Positions 6,124 to 6,529 of a stretch of 6,529 nt of DNA are shown piece after piece. Source of the stretch: Bacillota bacterium (GTDB lineage: Bacteria > Bacillota > Clostridia > Acetivibrionales > DSM-2933); the NCBI GenBank assembly GCA_023441845.1, contig JAEZNF010000277.1, positions 1-6,529 on the forward strand, read 5' to 3'. The first letter of the stretch is position 1. Each line of letters starts with the position of its first letter. The notes beneath the pieces were generated by a model that saw only the letters and a program-made list of their open reading frames with translations, searched no databases and had not been told where the DNA came from. The position numbers were made by a program, and so were the translations under genes.

Positions 6124-6529
6124 CTACCTACAGGCAAACTTTCTTTTTAACACACTAATAAGTTTGACACAGCATTCTCTATCATATTGCACTGCATTTT
6201 GAAAATGCTCGATTAGATGATTAATATTTTTATTATTATTTAAAACACTGTATTTAATGGCCGTATTTCTTAATTTTAAAAAAACATTTTTTAATTTAAT
6301 GTAATCCTCAAAACAGATATCGTTTTCTTCTAAAACACCACTATTTATTAAATATCTGACTCTCAATTCCATGATTATTTTATGTTCATACATTAATTGG
6401 AAAATTCTTAACATAAATTTCTTATGTTGGGTCACATATTTTAGTAAATATTCTATAGCATCTATGCCAAAATAGCAGATATAATTGCCTTCAACTCCGC
6501 AGGATGGCTTTGAATAAATATATCTTTCC
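6124..6529 (-). CDS. C-terminal part of an unrecognised protein, faintly BtrH/DUF4872-like; 5' end outside window
   Basis: The frame is open from the TAG at 6124 to the window edge (135 residues visible), so the GTG at 6435 need not be the true start. The upstream part reads ERYIYSKPSCGVEGNYICYF, then GIDAIEYLLKYV (nt about 6433-6468), followed by a helix-rich, lysine- and asparagine-rich tail ending KLISVLKRKFACR. No signal peptide or membrane segment is visible in this part. The combination of a G-x-x-A-I-x-x-L element with an all-helical tail recalls the C-terminal half of BtrH/DUF4872 proteins, a family with members that transfer acyl groups from carrier proteins in natural-product pathways such as butirosin. 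This is a weak impression from memory, not a domain match. It is the first visible gene of the glycosyltransferase run and is equally A/T-rich, which suggests shared origin and function. Confidence 0.6.
   Translation of the reverse strand, partial: ERYIYSKPSCGVEGNYICYFGIDAIEYLLKYVTQHKKFMLRIFQLMYEHKIIMELRVRYLINSGVLEENDICFEDYIKLKNVFLKLRNTAIKYSVLNNNKNINHLIEHFQNAVQYDRECCVKLISVLKRKFACR

Overview
The window looks like a chromosomal stretch from a low-GC Gram-positive anaerobe, most likely a Clostridia member (Ruminiclostridium/Acetivibrio-like). The grounds are strong AGGAGG-type ribosome binding sites, A/T-rich coding, a secreted M6 (immune inhibitor A type) peptidase with a discoidin tail, and a 7TM/PAS histidine kinase paired with a NarL-type regulator. 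The species assignment is inference.

Layout. Positions 2-862 (+) hold the 3' end of a secreted M6-family metallopeptidase gene with a C-terminal F5/8 type C (discoidin) domain. A short pentamer repeat and a rho-independent-type hairpin follow. Positions 1072-3520 (-) carry a two-component system, a sensor kinase whose 3' end overlaps the start of its response regulator by 8 bases. These converge on the peptidase gene. Positions 3521-3887 hold no convincing intact gene. This gap contains a short open frame resembling the end of an alanine/glycine:cation symporter, a 50-base imperfect inverted repeat and a small direct repeat. Positions 3888-6529 (-) form a very A/T-rich, closely spaced run of three genes, read in the order: an unknown protein (5' end outside the window), a family 2 glycosyltransferase, and a GT1/MGT-type glycosyltransferase.

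How the parts work together. The kinase and regulator almost certainly form one signalling pair; its signal and targets cannot be read from the window. The three-gene run looks like the 3' end of a larger operon. A GT-A and a GT-B glycosyltransferase next to a protein with faint BtrH/DUF4872-like character suggests decoration of a small molecule or peptide, that is, the edge of a natural-product cluster, but the substrate is not visible. Hand-counted lines show a base-composition change: 35/60 G+C at 181-240 in the peptidase, 27/60 at 1741-1800 in the kinase, and 13/60 at 4201-4260 in the GT1 gene. This fits the glycosyltransferase block being acquired separately. No mobile-element gene, tRNA, rRNA or CRISPR array was seen.
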